A DNA stretch of 33,207 bases from an uncultured Clostridia bacterium (GTDB lineage Bacteria > Bacillota > Clostridia > Christensenellales > Borkfalkiaceae): contig CAMRSY010000016.1 in assembly GCA_947053545.1 (NCBI GenBank), forward strand, positions 1 through 33,207. The letters are read 5' to 3'. This document shows positions 8,001 to 14,579 of this stretch, in pieces; position 1 is the first letter of the stretch; each line of letters opens with the position of its first letter. The notes below the pieces were generated by a model. It was not told the DNA's origin. It searched no databases and worked only from the letters and a program-made list of their open reading frames with translations. Both the position numbers and the translations under genes were made by a program.

Positions 8001-8393
8001 TTACTCCTTACCCATTTTCTTTAAACAGTCGGCAACCTCTTCCGAGTAGTCCCTATCTAAAATAGCCTGTAAATTTGCAATATCCGCGGCATATTCGGGG
8101 TGCAATTTCATAAAATCTTCCGACCAGCGCATAACGTCGGTCATTACGCACGACGTAAAAACGTCGCCCTCTGTTAAAAGCCTGTCGTGTTTTAACTTGT
8201 CGTCGTACTCTTTAAGCTGCTTTTTGCAGAGGTTTAAACACTCCGAAACGCCCTGCCTCGAAACGCCCTTCTGCTCGGCTATTTCCGAAACGGTTAAATC
8301 GAGTTCGAAAAACATTCTGCATATTTCGCGCTGGTTTTCCGTCAGCAAACCGCCGTACAAATCCCATAAACGCATAAATTTCAGCTTTTCCAT
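8001..8393 (-). CDS. ylxM: YlxM-family HTH protein, SRP-associated
   Basis: YlxM proteins are small helix-turn-helix proteins almost always encoded before ffh and thought to modulate SRP. The 130 residues show the family pattern: LYGGLLTENQREICRMFFE at about 13-31 then a sigma-region-4-like HTH, DLTVSEIAEQKGVSRQGVSE, with an acidic C-terminus. A consensus promoter lies so close (8403-8431) that transcription should begin within about three bases of this ATG, and no ribosome site is visible. A second in-frame ATG six codons later is possible. It heads the long minus-strand translation operon. Confidence 0.9.
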   Translation of the reverse strand: MEKLKFMRLWDLYGGLLTENQREICRMFFELDLTVSEIAEQKGVSRQGVSECLNLCKKQLKEYDDKLKHDRLLTEGDVFTSCVMTDVMRWSEDFMKLHPEYAADIANLQAILDRDYSEEVADCLKKMGKE

Positions 8394-8402
8394 TGCAATG
8401 GA

Positions 8403-8431
8403 ATTATAAACCGCTTCCGGCCGCCTGTCAA
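8403..8431 (-). promoter_or_regulatory. Consensus promoter of the ylxM-ffh operon
   Basis: On the minus strand a perfect TTGACA (8426-8431), 17 bp, and a perfect TATAAT (8403-8408). The expected start of transcription, about 8394-8397, is next to the ylxM ATG at 8393. Confidence 0.85.
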
Positions 8432-8536
8432 GCGTTTTTACTTGACAATACTTACAAAACTCAAAAGTAATAAAATTTCACAAAATGTTAAAGGATATAC
8501 ATTTTTACACCGATTGGCAATTAGGAAGCACGGATA

Positions 8537-8565
8537 TTGACTAACTTTGTAAAAAGTGATAAAAT
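8537..8565 (+). promoter_or_regulatory. Promoter of the 76-aa gene
   Basis: TTGACT (8537-8542), a 17-bp spacer, then TAAAAT (8560-8565) with an adjoining TGA that forms an extended -10. Confidence 0.8.
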
Positions 8566-8585
8566 GTTAAAAAGAGGGTTGACGG

Positions 8586-8816
8586 ATGAAAAAGACCATT
8601 GAAGGAGCCGTTTACGATACGCAAAGCTCCACGTTAGATAAAAAGTTTACTTACGGCGCTCCCGGCGACGAGACAGGTTACGAAGAAACGCTTTACATTA
8701 CTTTAGAAGGCAGATATTTTATTTACACCAACGGAGGAGCGCAATCGAAATACCCTTGCGAAAGTATTACGCCTATCGGTCGCGAACAGGTTAGAAACTG
8801 GATTATGTCGCACTGA
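8586..8816 (+). CDS. Small uncharacterised protein (76 aa)
   Basis: I do not recognise a named family. The protein is soluble, with no signal peptide or membrane segment. It has a basic start (MKKTIEGAVYDTQ), a run of aromatic-rich strands (ETLYITLEGRYFIYTNGG at 34-51) and a SKYPCESITPIGREQVRNWI tail, suggesting a small beta-sheet fold ending in a helix. A GAGGG site and a strong extended -10 promoter precede it and a terminator follows, so it is a single-gene unit. The layout resembles small proteins seen widely in Firmicutes; the function is unknown. Confidence 0.75.
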   Translation: MKKTIEGAVYDTQSSTLDKKFTYGAPGDETGYEETLYITLEGRYFIYTNGGAQSKYPCESITPIGREQVRNWIMSH

Positions 8817-8840
8817 AAATTTTCAACTAAATATTTTTTA

Positions 8841-8880
8841 CGCGGCGCGGATTTATTATCGGCGCCGCGGTTTATTTTAT
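8841..8880 (+). terminator. Terminator after the 76-aa gene
   Basis: CGCGGCGC (8841-8848) pairs with GCGCCGCG (8862-8869), followed by the T-rich tract gTTTATTTTAT. Confidence 0.8.
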
Positions 8881-8934
8881 CCTTGCCTTCCCCTTAAAAA
8901 AACAAATTTCACAAAATTATCACAAAACACGCTG

Positions 8935-8963
8935 TTGCATTTATTTTTAACAGTTGATATAAT
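8935..8963 (+). promoter_or_regulatory. Promoter of mscS
   Basis: TTGCAT (8935-8940), 17 bp, then TATAAT (8958-8963) preceded by TGA, a strong extended -10. Confidence 0.8.
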
Positions 8964-8994
8964 TACGTTTGTATAAAAAATAAGGAGAAATTAT

Positions 8995-9891
8995 ATGTTT
9001 TTCAACTTGCTTGTCAACGAGGGAGAAGCGGCCGACACGGCGGCAACGTCGGGCGGCGGCGTAACATGGTCGGACGTATGGAGTAAAATTGTAGACTGGC
9101 TGACAAATACGGGCGTAAAAATAGTCATTGCTTTGCTTTTGCTGATTATTTCGTTTGCCGTTATAAGCGGAATAACCAAAAAGATTTACAAGCGCTTACA
9201 CAAAAAGGGCGCCGACGAAACGCTTGCGCGCGTAGGCACCTCTTCCGCCAGAATTGTTTTAAAAGTTTTAGTACTTATATGTCTTATCGGATATTTAGGC
9301 ATAGAAACCGCCTCCATCTCCGCGGTTGTAGCGGCAATAGGCGTAGGTATTTCACTTGCCGTTCAGGGCACGCTTTCTAACTTTGCAGGCGGCGTTATAA
9401 TTATTGTTATGCGTCCCTTTAAAATAGGCGATTACATTACAAGTAACGGACAGGAAGGCACTGTTGAAGACATTAAACTTTTTTACACGCATATAGTAAC
9501 CAACGACAACAAGGCGGTTGTAATTCCCAACGGCGCGCTTGCAAACAACGTAATAGTAAACGCTTCCGCAAAGGACACGCGCCGCGTGGATTTGGTTATG
9601 CAGGTTGCATACGGTTCTGACGTTGCGCTTGTAAAAGAAATTATAAAAAAAGTGTGCGGCGAAAACGAACTTGTATTCAACGAGCCCGCCCCCTTTGTCG
9701 AACTTTCGAACATGAACGAAAGCTCGCTTGACTTTACGGTGCGCGTATGGTGCAACAGACCCGATTACTGGACGGTTAATTTTGCGCTTATAGACAATAT
9801 TAAAAAGGCATTTGACGAAAACGGCATTGAAATACCCTTTAAACAGCTTGACGTACACGTTAAAAACGAAATCTCCGCGGAGGTGAAATAA
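8995..9891 (+). CDS. mscS: Small-conductance mechanosensitive channel, MscS family
   Basis: MscS channels open under membrane tension and release solutes on hypo-osmotic shock. The 298 residues have TM segments at about 40-62 and 82-100, a Gly/Ala-rich pore helix (SAVVAAIGVGISLAVQGTLS, about 110-129), and the family hallmark GGVIIIVMRPFKIGDYI followed by the beta domain (GTVEDIKLFYT, VVIPNGALANNVIVN) and the alpha/beta cytoplasmic cage. The N-terminus carries a short acidic Gly-rich stretch before the first helix. An AAGGAG site precedes the ATG. It is co-transcribed with the following charged protein. Confidence 0.95.
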   Translation: MFFNLLVNEGEAADTAATSGGGVTWSDVWSKIVDWLTNTGVKIVIALLLLIISFAVISGITKKIYKRLHKKGADETLARVGTSSARIVLKVLVLICLIGYLGIETASISAVVAAIGVGISLAVQGTLSNFAGGVIIIVMRPFKIGDYITSNGQEGTVEDIKLFYTHIVTNDNKAVVIPNGALANNVIVNASAKDTRRVDLVMQVAYGSDVALVKEIIKKVCGENELVFNEPAPFVELSNMNESSLDFTVRVWCNRPDYWTVNFALIDNIKKAFDENGIEIPFKQLDVHVKNEISAEVK

Positions 9892-9892
9892 T

Positions 9893-10339
9893 ATGGCAGA
9901 CGAAGAAAAAACCAACGGCGAACAGTCCGAAGAAAAGAAAGAAGGCAAAGTTTCCGGATTTTTCAAGAAAATAGGCAAAAAATTCGACGACGCCACTTAC
10001 GATATTCGTTTGCAAAGCGATTTCGACAAAAAGCATAAGAAATACACCGTTTATGCGGGCACAAATATTTTATCGCCTTCGCCCGAAATATCGGTTGAAG
10101 AGCATCTTGACGAAAACTGTCTGATAACTTTAAACGACGACGAGCAGATTGCCGCGGGCAACCTTATAGAAGACGGCGACAGCGGCGACGTTATGCATAT
10201 AGCTTCGGTTGAAAAAACTACGCTTACCGTAGATTTTGAAGGCAAGAGCAACGAAAAACCCGCGCTTAAAATATTCTTAGGCGAAATGGCGCAGAAAGTC
10301 GACGTTATTAAAGTGGGCAACGATTTCTATTTAAAATAA
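9893..10339 (+). CDS. Charged uncharacterised protein co-transcribed with mscS (148 aa)
   Basis: No family is recognised. The first 25 residues are very acidic and lysine-rich, followed by GFFKKIGKKFDDATYDI, which could form an amphipathic helix, then a beta-rich globular part (YTVYAGTNILSPSPEISV, LTVDFEGKSNEKPALKIFLGE). There is no signal peptide or TM segment. It starts two bases after the mscS stop, with a strong GGAGGTGA site inside the mscS 3' end, so the two are tightly coupled. A role tied to the channel or to osmotic stress is inference from position. Confidence 0.75.
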   Translation: MADEEKTNGEQSEEKKEGKVSGFFKKIGKKFDDATYDIRLQSDFDKKHKKYTVYAGTNILSPSPEISVEEHLDENCLITLNDDEQIAAGNLIEDGDSGDVMHIASVEKTTLTVDFEGKSNEKPALKIFLGEMAQKVDVIKVGNDFYLK

Positions 10340-10403
10340 AAAATGTAACCTTACGTAAATTTAAACGTACCGCCTGTATGAAAACAATTTTTAAGGCATA
10401 AAT

Positions 10404-10441
10404 AAAAAGCCGCGTTCGCTATAAAGCGAGCGCGGCTTTTT
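10404..10441. terminator. Bidirectional terminator between the mscS unit and the antiporter
   Basis: AAAAAGCCGCG-TTCGCT pairs with AGCGAG-CGCGGCTTTTT around ATAA, with A and T tracts on both sides. It serves the convergent genes on each side. Confidence 0.9.
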
Positions 10442-10458
10442 ATTTAAAGTAATCTTTT

Positions 10459-11799
10459 TTAATCGTCAGGGTCTATTTCCGGCAATAGCTTAGGCTCTTC
10501 CTTAACGCCTTTATAAAACGCTTTAAGCAAAACGGGCGTTAAAACCGACGAAACCAAAATCAACAATACCGTCATCAACATAAATCCCTGCCCGAGAGCG
10601 TTGACGCCCAAAGCCGAATCGGTAACCTTCTGAGTGACTATAAGCGCAACCTCGCCCCTGGCCATCATACCCACGCCGCCTACCGCGCTTTCCCGCCAGC
10701 TGTATTTAAACGATTTGAAAACGGCGCCGCATCCGACAACTTTGCCTACAAGCCCCGCAATAACGGCAACAAGCGCAAATAGCAGTATCGACGGATTCAT
10801 ACCCGCAAAAGTAATATGACTTATACCAATGTTTGCAAAAAACACGGGGGCAAACAGCGTGTACGAATCCACCTCAACCTGCTGGTCGATATAAACGCTT
10901 GCGCGGTGGTCGGTAGAAAGCACTACGCCGGCAAGAAAGGCGCCCGTAATGTCCGCCACGCCGAAAATTTTTTCGGCAAGCCAGCTGTACCCGAACAGCA
11001 CTACCAGCGAATACACCGAAATGCGGTGCTTGCCGGGCCAACGTTTGTCAAGCCATTTAAAAACTTTTGATACTACCCAACCCAAACTTATGGCTACAGC
11101 GAAAAACGCAACAATCATAATTACCGTGCCGTACCAGGTTGCCTTAAACGCTTCGAAACCGTTTTCCGCAGTAGCGCCGCCCTTTGCAAAGCCCAGTACA
11201 ACGGATAAGAGTACGATACCTATAACGTCGTCTATAATTGCAGCCGAAACTATAGTAGTGCCGAGTTTGGTATTAACTTTCCCCAGCTCCTTTAAAACCG
11301 AAACGGTTATAGCCACCGACGTTGCCGTTAAAATGGTGCCTATAAATACACATTTGAAAAGATTGTTTACGCCAAGTCCGATGTTGGGAAACGCAAGCGA
11401 AACCGAAAAGCCCAGCAGCATAGGTACGGCTACGCCTGCGCACGCTATAAGAGCGCTTGCAAGTCCCGTATTTTTAAGGTCTTTTAAATTTGTTTCCAGT
11501 CCCGCGCCGAACATTAAAAGCAAAACGCCTATTTTCGAAAAAATTTCCAACCCGGAGTTCTGCCCTTTTTCGTTAACTGCCAAATTGAAAAGCGCGCGGT
11601 AGCCGTTACCCTCAAAACCTATCAGCGAAACGCCGCAAAAGTCGCCGAAAATGGCGGGGCCTATTAAAACGCCCGCAATTATAAAACCCAAAACCTGGGG
11701 CAACCCCAGCTTTCGGAAAATAAGCCCGAACGTTTTTGTAAAAAATATTATAATCGCCAGCACGGCGACAAAGCCCAAGCCGTCGTCAACGTAAAACAT
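10459..11799 (-). CDS. CPA2-family cation/proton antiporter (Kef/NapA-like)
   Basis: This is a membrane antiporter that exchanges H+ for Na+ or K+. The 446 residues contain about 12 hydrophobic segments; the family motifs FRKLGLPQVLGFIIAGVLIGP (about 28-48, read as two helices), MFGAGLETNL at 96-105, TATSVAITVSVL at 158-169 and the ion-binding aspartate pair in AIIDDVIGI (D190, D191) are visible. The C-terminus is a short acidic tail; no TrkA-N/RCK domain is fused. Which ion it carries cannot be decided. It is a single-gene unit with an extended -10 promoter upstream. Confidence 0.92.
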   Translation of the reverse strand: MFYVDDGLGFVAVLAIIIFFTKTFGLIFRKLGLPQVLGFIIAGVLIGPAIFGDFCGVSLIGFEGNGYRALFNLAVNEKGQNSGLEIFSKIGVLLLMFGAGLETNLKDLKNTGLASALIACAGVAVPMLLGFSVSLAFPNIGLGVNNLFKCVFIGTILTATSVAITVSVLKELGKVNTKLGTTIVSAAIIDDVIGIVLLSVVLGFAKGGATAENGFEAFKATWYGTVIMIVAFFAVAISLGWVVSKVFKWLDKRWPGKHRISVYSLVVLFGYSWLAEKIFGVADITGAFLAGVVLSTDHRASVYIDQQVEVDSYTLFAPVFFANIGISHITFAGMNPSILLFALVAVIAGLVGKVVGCGAVFKSFKYSWRESAVGGVGMMARGEVALIVTQKVTDSALGVNALGQGFMLMTVLLILVSSVLTPVLLKAFYKGVKEEPKLLPEIDPDD

Positions 11800-11840
11800 A
11801 TTTAACTCTCCGCAATAAAACGAATTTTGTAAACCGCTAT

Positions 11841-11849
11841 ATTATATCA
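11841..11849 (-). promoter_or_regulatory. Extended -10 of the antiporter gene
   Basis: On the minus strand TGATATAAT lies about 45 bases before the antiporter ATG. A good -35 is not visible, as expected for some extended -10 promoters. Confidence 0.55.
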
Positions 11850-11943
11850 AATAATTTTAAAAAAGGTTAGCGTTTCACTATTATATAATAAAATTTTTTT
11901 GCCTTAAAGGAAAAATTTTCACAAAAAATTTTTTAAAAACCTA

Positions 11944-11971
11944 TTGACAACCTGTTAGATTGTGATATACT
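11944..11971 (+). promoter_or_regulatory. Strong promoter of the unidentified RNA
   Basis: Perfect TTGACA (11944-11949), a 16-bp spacer, then TATACT (11966-11971) preceded by TGA, an extended -10. About 60 bp of A/T tracts upstream look like an UP element. Such a combination is typical of highly expressed stable RNAs. Confidence 0.85.
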
Positions 11972-12177
11972 TAAAGTACAAAAAGAAAATAACTTACAAA
12001 AAATGTTAGCTGGCAACATTAATCGGGAGTAAGCTATTATGACCTATAAGTAGCGGCGAAAGCCGGACAAGGAATTTTAAAATTTAATTTACAGTATCAA
12101 GTTAACCAAATTGAGCGGATAGCTTAAAGCAACCGCCCGGAATACCTGAATTACAGTATTGCAAAAGGAGTAGGTTT

Positions 12178-12222
12178 ATGAGAAAACTGTTTTGCAAAAC
12201 TAACGAAGATAAGGTAAGGTAA
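12178..12222 (+). CDS. Possible 14-codon ORF inside the structured RNA
   Basis: ATG to TAA encodes MRKLFCKTNEDKVR. An AGGAG ribosome site (12166-12170) stands seven bases before the ATG. The site and start codon lie in the loop of a potential 8-bp hairpin (TTGCAAAA 12159-12166 with TTTTGCAA 12190-12197), and GGAGT can alternatively pair with ACTCC at 12223-12227. It may be a real small peptide, a regulatory uORF-like element or chance. No similarity is recognised. Confidence 0.35.
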   Translation: MRKLFCKTNEDKVR

Positions 12223-12377
12223 ACTCCGATGTACAAATTTTCAGAAGGAATCTGAAATCCGAAACGGTTTATTTAGCAACGGCGGCGTGTACAGCCAAAG
12301 TTGCGCGGGTTCAACCCAAATGGCGTTATGCACCGTGGGATGTTGATTCCGAACCTAAAACTAAATAAAAATTTTCA

Positions 12378-12404
12378 CCCCGCGCGACGCATTGCGCGGG
12401 GTTT
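12378..12404 (+). terminator. Terminator of the structured RNA
   Basis: CCCCGCGC (12378-12385) pairs with GCGCGGGG (12394-12401), then TTT and an A/T-rich tail. A tract of A and T precedes the stem. Confidence 0.85.
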
Positions 12405-12559
12405 AATATTATTCAGCGCTTTAACTCTTCCGCCCGCCCACTCCCCTACCTCTATACCAATAAGAAGCCCTGTTTTAAACCCTTCGGAATAAAAAGCATT
12501 TTTGCAGTATATTCTCAACAATTATAGCCACAGCAACAATTATGTTTAGAATTATAACA
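12405..12559. other. Intergenic stretch without recognised features
   Basis: From the RNA terminator to the XRE promoter I see no hairpin, ribosome site or credible ORF on either strand; it is merely AT-rich toward its right end. Confidence 0.5.
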
Positions 12560-12588
12560 TTGTCAAGTATTTGGCTATACATTAAAAT
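12560..12588 (+). promoter_or_regulatory. Promoter of the small XRE regulator
   Basis: TTGTCA (12560-12565), 17 bp, then TAAAAT (12583-12588). Transcription is expected seven bases after the -10, at 12595, which is the A of an ATG. Confidence 0.75.
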
Positions 12589-12594
12589 ATGACT

Positions 12595-12795
12595 ATGATT
12601 AGTTTTACTCCGTTTTGGAAAACGCTGAAAGACAGCGGAAAAACAACCTACACTCTTATTAACAAATATGATATAAGCAGCGCTACTATTTCGCGTTTGC
12701 GAAATAATAAAGGGATTACTCCCGTAACCGTAAACGATTTGTGTAAAATACTTGAGTGTAGAGTGGAAGATATTTTAGAATTTTTAAAAGATTAG
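12595..12795 (+). CDS. Small XRE-family (Cro/C1-type) HTH regulator
   Basis: A compact DNA-binding regulator made almost entirely of one HTH_3 domain: FWKTLKDSGKTTYTLINKY, then SSATISRLRNNKGITPVT and VNDLCKILECRVEDILEFLKD. From this ATG the protein has 66 residues; an ATG two codons earlier (12589) is in frame. The promoter places the transcript start at 12595 and no ribosome site is visible, so this start is chosen as leaderless. The stop is TAG, at the base of a strong terminator. The target is unknown; the structured RNA just upstream is an obvious candidate neighbour but no link is shown. Confidence 0.9.
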   Translation: MISFTPFWKTLKDSGKTTYTLINKYDISSATISRLRNNKGITPVTVNDLCKILECRVEDILEFLKD

Positions 12796-12830
12796 CCCCC
12801 GGGTTTAAACGCAGGGGCTTTTTTATTTTT
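12794..12830 (+). terminator. Terminator after the XRE gene
   Basis: AGCCCC (12794-12799) pairs with GGGGCT (12814-12819), followed by TTTTTTATTTTT. The base of the stem overlaps the TAG stop codon. Confidence 0.9.
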
Positions 12831-12856
12831 AAATTAACAGATTTTAAATAACCGAC

Positions 12857-13450
12857 TTAATCGTTAATTCCTCCCTCCAGCTCGTCAAGCGTTAAATTAA
12901 ACGCGGAAATAAACGTTTTGAAAAAATATTCCACCTCGGGCATCCTGCGGGAGTGCAAATCGGCCTCTATACTCTTTTTTGCCTTTACAAACTCGGTATT
13001 TCCGCAACGGTGCTCTTCAAGACACTTTATGTACGCGGCAAGCCTGTCAGCCGCTTTTACCAGCTTATATTCTTCGCTGTTAACGTCGGGCCTGACGTAG
13101 AAGGCTATTTCGCTTTTCATTTCACTTGGAAGCATTTCCAACAGTTTATCGCAAGCCTTGTCCTCAAGGCTTTTATAGGCGCCGTGAATGGAATTGTTAA
13201 AATATTTTATGGGCGTAGGCAAATCGCCCGTCATAACTTCGCCGCATTCGTGGTAAACGGCGTACAACACGCACTTTTCGGCGTCCGCACTGCCGCCGTA
13301 CACCTTATTGTTTATAACCGCAAGCGCATGCGCCAGCATTGCAACCTGTTGCGAATGCTCCATTATATTTTCTTCGCGGACCGAGCGCATAAGCGACCAG
13401 CGTTTAATATATTTCATTCTGTCAAGAAAAGCGTAAAAATTAAAAGCCAT
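12857..13450 (-). CDS. yfbR: 5'-deoxynucleotidase YfbR (HD domain)
   Basis: YfbR removes phosphate from deoxyribonucleoside 5'-monophosphates in the cytoplasm. The 197 residues align well by eye with the E. coli enzyme: FLDRMKYIKRWSLMRSVREE, NIMEHSQQVAMLAHALA, TGDLPTPIKYFN and a C-terminal MPEVEYFFKTFI. Metal ligands are H32, H67 and D135. The residue after H67 is Glu (YHECGEV) where E. coli has Asp (HD). A GGTGA site precedes the ATG. It is transcribed divergently from thiT. Confidence 0.92.
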   Translation of the reverse strand: MAFNFYAFLDRMKYIKRWSLMRSVREENIMEHSQQVAMLAHALAVINNKVYGGSADAEKCVLYAVYHECGEVMTGDLPTPIKYFNNSIHGAYKSLEDKACDKLLEMLPSEMKSEIAFYVRPDVNSEEYKLVKAADRLAAYIKCLEEHRCGNTEFVKAKKSIEADLHSRRMPEVEYFFKTFISAFNLTLDELEGGIND

Positions 13451-13476
13451 TATTTCACCGTATATTATTTTTAATT

Positions 13477-13505
13477 ATTATATAACAAACGTTTTTAAAA
13501 TTCAA
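13477..13505 (-). promoter_or_regulatory. Promoter of yfbR
   Basis: On the minus strand TTGAAT (13500-13505), 17 bp, TATAAT (13477-13482). Its -35 directly abuts the -35 of the divergent thiT promoter. Confidence 0.8.
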
Positions 13506-13534
13506 TTGACTTTATCCGTTTTCGGGAATATAAT
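13506..13534 (+). promoter_or_regulatory. Promoter of the TPP riboswitch-thiT unit
   Basis: TTGACT (13506-13511), 17 bp, TATAAT (13529-13534). Confidence 0.85.
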
Positions 13535-13556
13535 TTAATTACAATTTAATAACCGT

Positions 13557-13637
13557 CGGGGGTGTTGCGGAAAATTTTAAACCGCGGCTGAGATTATACC
13601 CTTTGAATCGGCAACGTAATGGTTGAGCGATAGTACC
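13557..13637 (+). promoter_or_regulatory. TPP riboswitch (thi box)
   Basis: The aptamer shows the conserved thi-box elements: GGGGTG near its start, the helix GCGG/CCGC (13567-13570 with 13582-13585), the pyrimidine-binding CTGAGA at 13588-13593 and ACCCTTTGAA at 13598-13607, then GTAATGG and the closing arm. It precedes a thiamine transporter. GGGGTG (13559-13564) is complementary to CACCCC in the terminator stem, giving a simple antiterminator: without thiamine pyrophosphate the pairing would block termination, with it the terminator forms. Confidence 0.92.
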
Positions 13638-13654
13638 AAAGATGTGTTTTCTTT

Positions 13655-13690
13655 GCACCCCGGAATATTAATTTCGGGGTGCTTGTTTTT
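13655..13690 (+). terminator. Riboswitch-controlled terminator before thiT
   Basis: GCACCCCG (13655-13662) pairs with CGGGGTGC (13675-13682), followed by TTGTTTTT. It lies between the TPP aptamer and the thiT ribosome site (AGGAGG at 13705-13710). Confidence 0.9.
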
Positions 13691-13715
13691 ACACGGCGGT
13701 TAACAGGAGGTTTTT

Positions 13716-14513
13716 ATGTTTCAATTTTCACTGCTCTCCGCCGTATCCGAACGTACGACGGACATTGTAACATGGGTATCGATAGGCGTTATCGCCGCGT
13801 TGGCGATAGTGCTTACGCTTACATGTATTTTTGTAAAAAAGTACTCTACCCACGAAATAGCGTATGCCGGAGTTTGCCTTGCGCTGTCGTTCGCGCTGTC
13901 GTTTATTAAATTTACGCCCGTGCAATTCGGCGGCTCGATTACGCTTGCAAGCTTTGTGCCTTTGCTTGTATACGCCTATAAATACGGACCTGTAAAGGGT
14001 ACTTTGGCGGGCATAATGCTGGGGCTTTTCAATTTCATTTCAGGCCCCTATATTCTAACGCCGCTTACCTTTTTCCTCGACTACGTGCTTGCGTTCGCCA
14101 GCATAGGGCTTATGGGCTTTGCCTCGAAATTCGGAAAACTTTCTCTTGCGGCAAAAGTAACTATTGGCACCGTTCTCGTTTACGTTGCAAGATTTATCTT
14201 TCATCTGTTTTCGGGATTCGTATATTTTGCGGAAAACTCGATTTGGGTGGATTTGCCCGCTACGAATATGTTTGTTTATTCGTTTATATACCAAAGCGTT
14301 TACCTGCCAGCAGACTGCGCAATTGCGGTTGCCGTACTGTTTTCCACGGCAAAATGCAGGGCTCTTGACAGACTGCTTGCTATGATGGACCGCAAGAGAG
14401 ACGGCAAACAAGACAAATTAACCGACGAAACGGTTGCCGACGAACAACCTGTCGCGCATACAACCGCACGCAACGCCGAAAACAATAAATTAGACGGCTC
14501 TATCGACGAATAA
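13716..14513 (+). CDS. thiT: ECF transporter substrate-binding subunit for thiamine, ThiT
   Basis: ThiT is the membrane S component that captures thiamine and docks on a shared ECF energising module (encoded elsewhere). After a 40-residue extension with an extra predicted TM helix, the family core begins at about 45: IAYAGVCLALSFALSF, FGGSITLASFVPLLVYAYKYG, LAGIMLGLFNFISGPYI, LTPLTFFLDYVLAFASIG, and a C-terminal helix. A hydrophilic tail of about 35 residues (rich in D, E, N, T) follows the last helix. The TPP riboswitch upstream supports the assignment. Confidence 0.93.
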   Translation: MFQFSLLSAVSERTTDIVTWVSIGVIAALAIVLTLTCIFVKKYSTHEIAYAGVCLALSFALSFIKFTPVQFGGSITLASFVPLLVYAYKYGPVKGTLAGIMLGLFNFISGPYILTPLTFFLDYVLAFASIGLMGFASKFGKLSLAAKVTIGTVLVYVARFIFHLFSGFVYFAENSIWVDLPATNMFVYSFIYQSVYLPADCAIAVAVLFSTAKCRALDRLLAMMDRKRDGKQDKLTDETVADEQPVAHTTARNAENNKLDGSIDE

Positions 14514-14530
14514 CTTACAATAAAACTTTA

Positions 14531-14563
14531 CGCGCCGGCGCTTTTTAAAAAAGCGCCGGCGCG
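14531..14563. terminator. Bidirectional terminator between thiT and rseP
   Basis: A perfect stem, CGCGCCGGCGCTTTTT with AAAAAGCGCCGGCGCG, between convergent genes; the T and A tracts are part of the stem. Confidence 0.9.
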
Positions 14564-14579
14564 TTTAATTTAAAATATT

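Larger units (their letters stand above)
11978..12404 (+). ncRNA. Unidentified structured RNA of about 430 nt
   Basis: The stretch lacks a normal gene but has its own near-consensus promoter and an intrinsic terminator. Hairpins are visible throughout: AATGTT/AACATT (12002-12020); GCTATT/AAGTAGC (12033-12054); CGGC-GAAA-GCCG with a GNRA loop (12054-12065); GCGG/CCGC holding an inner GCT/AGC (12115-12136); AATAC/GTATT (12141-12160); TTTCAGA/TCTGAAA (12239-12257); CCG-AAA-CGG (12259-12267); GCAAC/GTTGC with inner GGC/GCC (12276-12304); GGGT-TCA-ACCC (12307-12317). Candidate long-range pairs include TGTACA 12230-12235 with the hairpin loop at 12288-12293, GGAGT 12167-12171 with ACTCC 12223-12227, and TAGGTTT 12171-12177 with GAACCTA 12351-12357, which would be pseudoknots. 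It is not tmRNA, RNase P RNA or SRP RNA by their invariant motifs. The raiA-type RNA found in many Clostridia is one class to test; I cannot confirm it from memory. Confidence 0.75.

Noticed and set aside
9352-9996. Minus-strand 214-codon frame opposite mscS
   Set aside because: Shadow frame rich in Val, Phe and Tyr with no ribosome site; the plus strand carries clear MscS motifs.
11978-12404. tmRNA, RNase P RNA or SRP RNA as identity of the structured RNA
   Set aside because: There is no CCA-ending tRNA-like end with an Ala-rich tag, no GAGGAAAGUCC-type RNase P core and no SRP domain IV loop motif, although the length is in the right range for the first two.
12301-12492. 63-codon plus-strand frame across the RNA terminator
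   Set aside because: It crosses an intrinsic terminator, has no ribosome site and no protein-like composition.
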